DNA of 6,360 nucleotides, from the NCBI GenBank assembly GCA_944391275.1, contig CALXSZ010000071.1, positions 1 through 6,360 of the forward strand, in the 5' to 3' direction. Source of the DNA: an uncultured Syntrophomonadaceae bacterium. Lineage in GTDB: Bacteria > Bacillota > Syntrophomonadia > Syntrophomonadales > Syntrophomonadaceae. Position numbers and translations under genes: made by a program. Positions 6,159 through 6,360 of the stretch are shown piece by piece; the first letter of the stretch is position 1, and every line of letters starts with the position of its first letter. The notes under the pieces were generated by a model. That model ran no database searches. It worked only from the letters and a program-made list of their open reading frames with translations, and had not been told where the DNA came from.

Positions 6159-6360
6159 TTATTCTCCAAAGATTTTTAGCATTTTCTTCATAAAATAAAA
6201 ATCCGTTTCAATTTCGCGACCGTTCCATAGAAAAGACCGTTTTGAGACCTTTGAAAATAATAAACTTATACGTCTATCCATCCAATCATGCCAACAATCT
6301 TCGACCGGATCGTTCCATTGATCCTTGCTCTGAACTTTTCGCGCGACTCCACCCGTTCCC
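6159..6360 (-). CDS. Unrecognised protein, C-terminal 66 residues only
   Basis: An open frame enters from the right edge and ends at a TAA at 6161-6159. I do not recognise the protein. The visible end is hydrophilic and mixed-charge, with four tryptophans in 66 residues (W15, W23, W26 and W45 of the visible part, for example in DCWHDWMDRR) and a basic, phenylalanine-rich end (FYFMKKMLKIFGE). No signal peptide, membrane segment or known motif can be seen in this fragment. It is co-directional with dprA and ends 134 nt before it, a natural spacing for an upstream gene. A 66-codon stop-free frame in AT-rich DNA is suggestive but not proof. The complementary plus strand is also open near the edge but offers no convincing start. 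In Bacillus the gene before dprA is sucD; this fragment does not look like a SucD C-terminus. Confidence 0.45.
   Translation of the reverse strand, partial: GTGGVARKVQSKDQWNDPVEDCWHDWMDRRISLLFSKVSKRSFLWNGREIETDFYFMKKMLKIFGE

Noticed and set aside
6194..6360. Plus-strand open frame reaching the right edge
   Set aside because: It is complementary to the minus-strand partial ORF, has no ATG or ribosome site at its beginning, and runs against the direction of every other gene.

Overview
The window is a compact cluster of housekeeping genes, all read on the minus strand. In transcription order (right to left) they are: the 3' end of an unrecognised gene, dprA, topA, trmFO, xerC, and the 5' end of hslV. 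This order, dprA-topA-trmFO-xerC-hslV(-hslU-codY), is a well-known conserved block of the Bacillota, seen in Bacillus and in Negativicutes. TrmFO is the folate/FAD-dependent tRNA methyltransferase typical of that phylum, and the Shine-Dalgarno sites are strong, which also fits. Moderate GC and the HslV N-terminus fit either a Bacillus relative or a Negativicute; I cannot settle the class. No mobile element, tRNA, rRNA or CRISPR array is visible.

Layout: 6159-6360 is the C-terminal end of an unknown ORF entering from the right edge. 6025-6158 is a spacer with a good sigma-A-type promoter for dprA and overlapping dyads. 4849-6024 is dprA. 4743-4848 is a spacer with a 9-bp periodic repeat and a 23-bp dyad covering a -10-like hexamer. 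2544-4742 is topA. 2487-2543 is a short spacer containing a perfect 22-bp tandem duplication that also holds the topA stop codon. 1167-2486 is trmFO, 250-1158 is xerC starting 8 nt after trmFO, and 1-209 is the first 69 codons of hslV.

The genes work on DNA and RNA housekeeping: DprA loads RecA on incoming single-stranded DNA, TopA relaxes negative supercoils, TrmFO makes m5U54 in tRNA, XerC resolves chromosome dimers, and HslV is the peptidase of the HslUV protease. The short spacers and the absence of a clear terminator suggest one transcript from the dprA promoter, possibly supplemented by a topA-proximal start.

No undescribed multi-gene system is evident. The points worth a second look are small: the 22-bp duplication at the topA/trmFO junction, the two dyads over likely promoters, non-ATG start selection in topA, the HslV N-terminal extension, and the unknown gene upstream of dprA.
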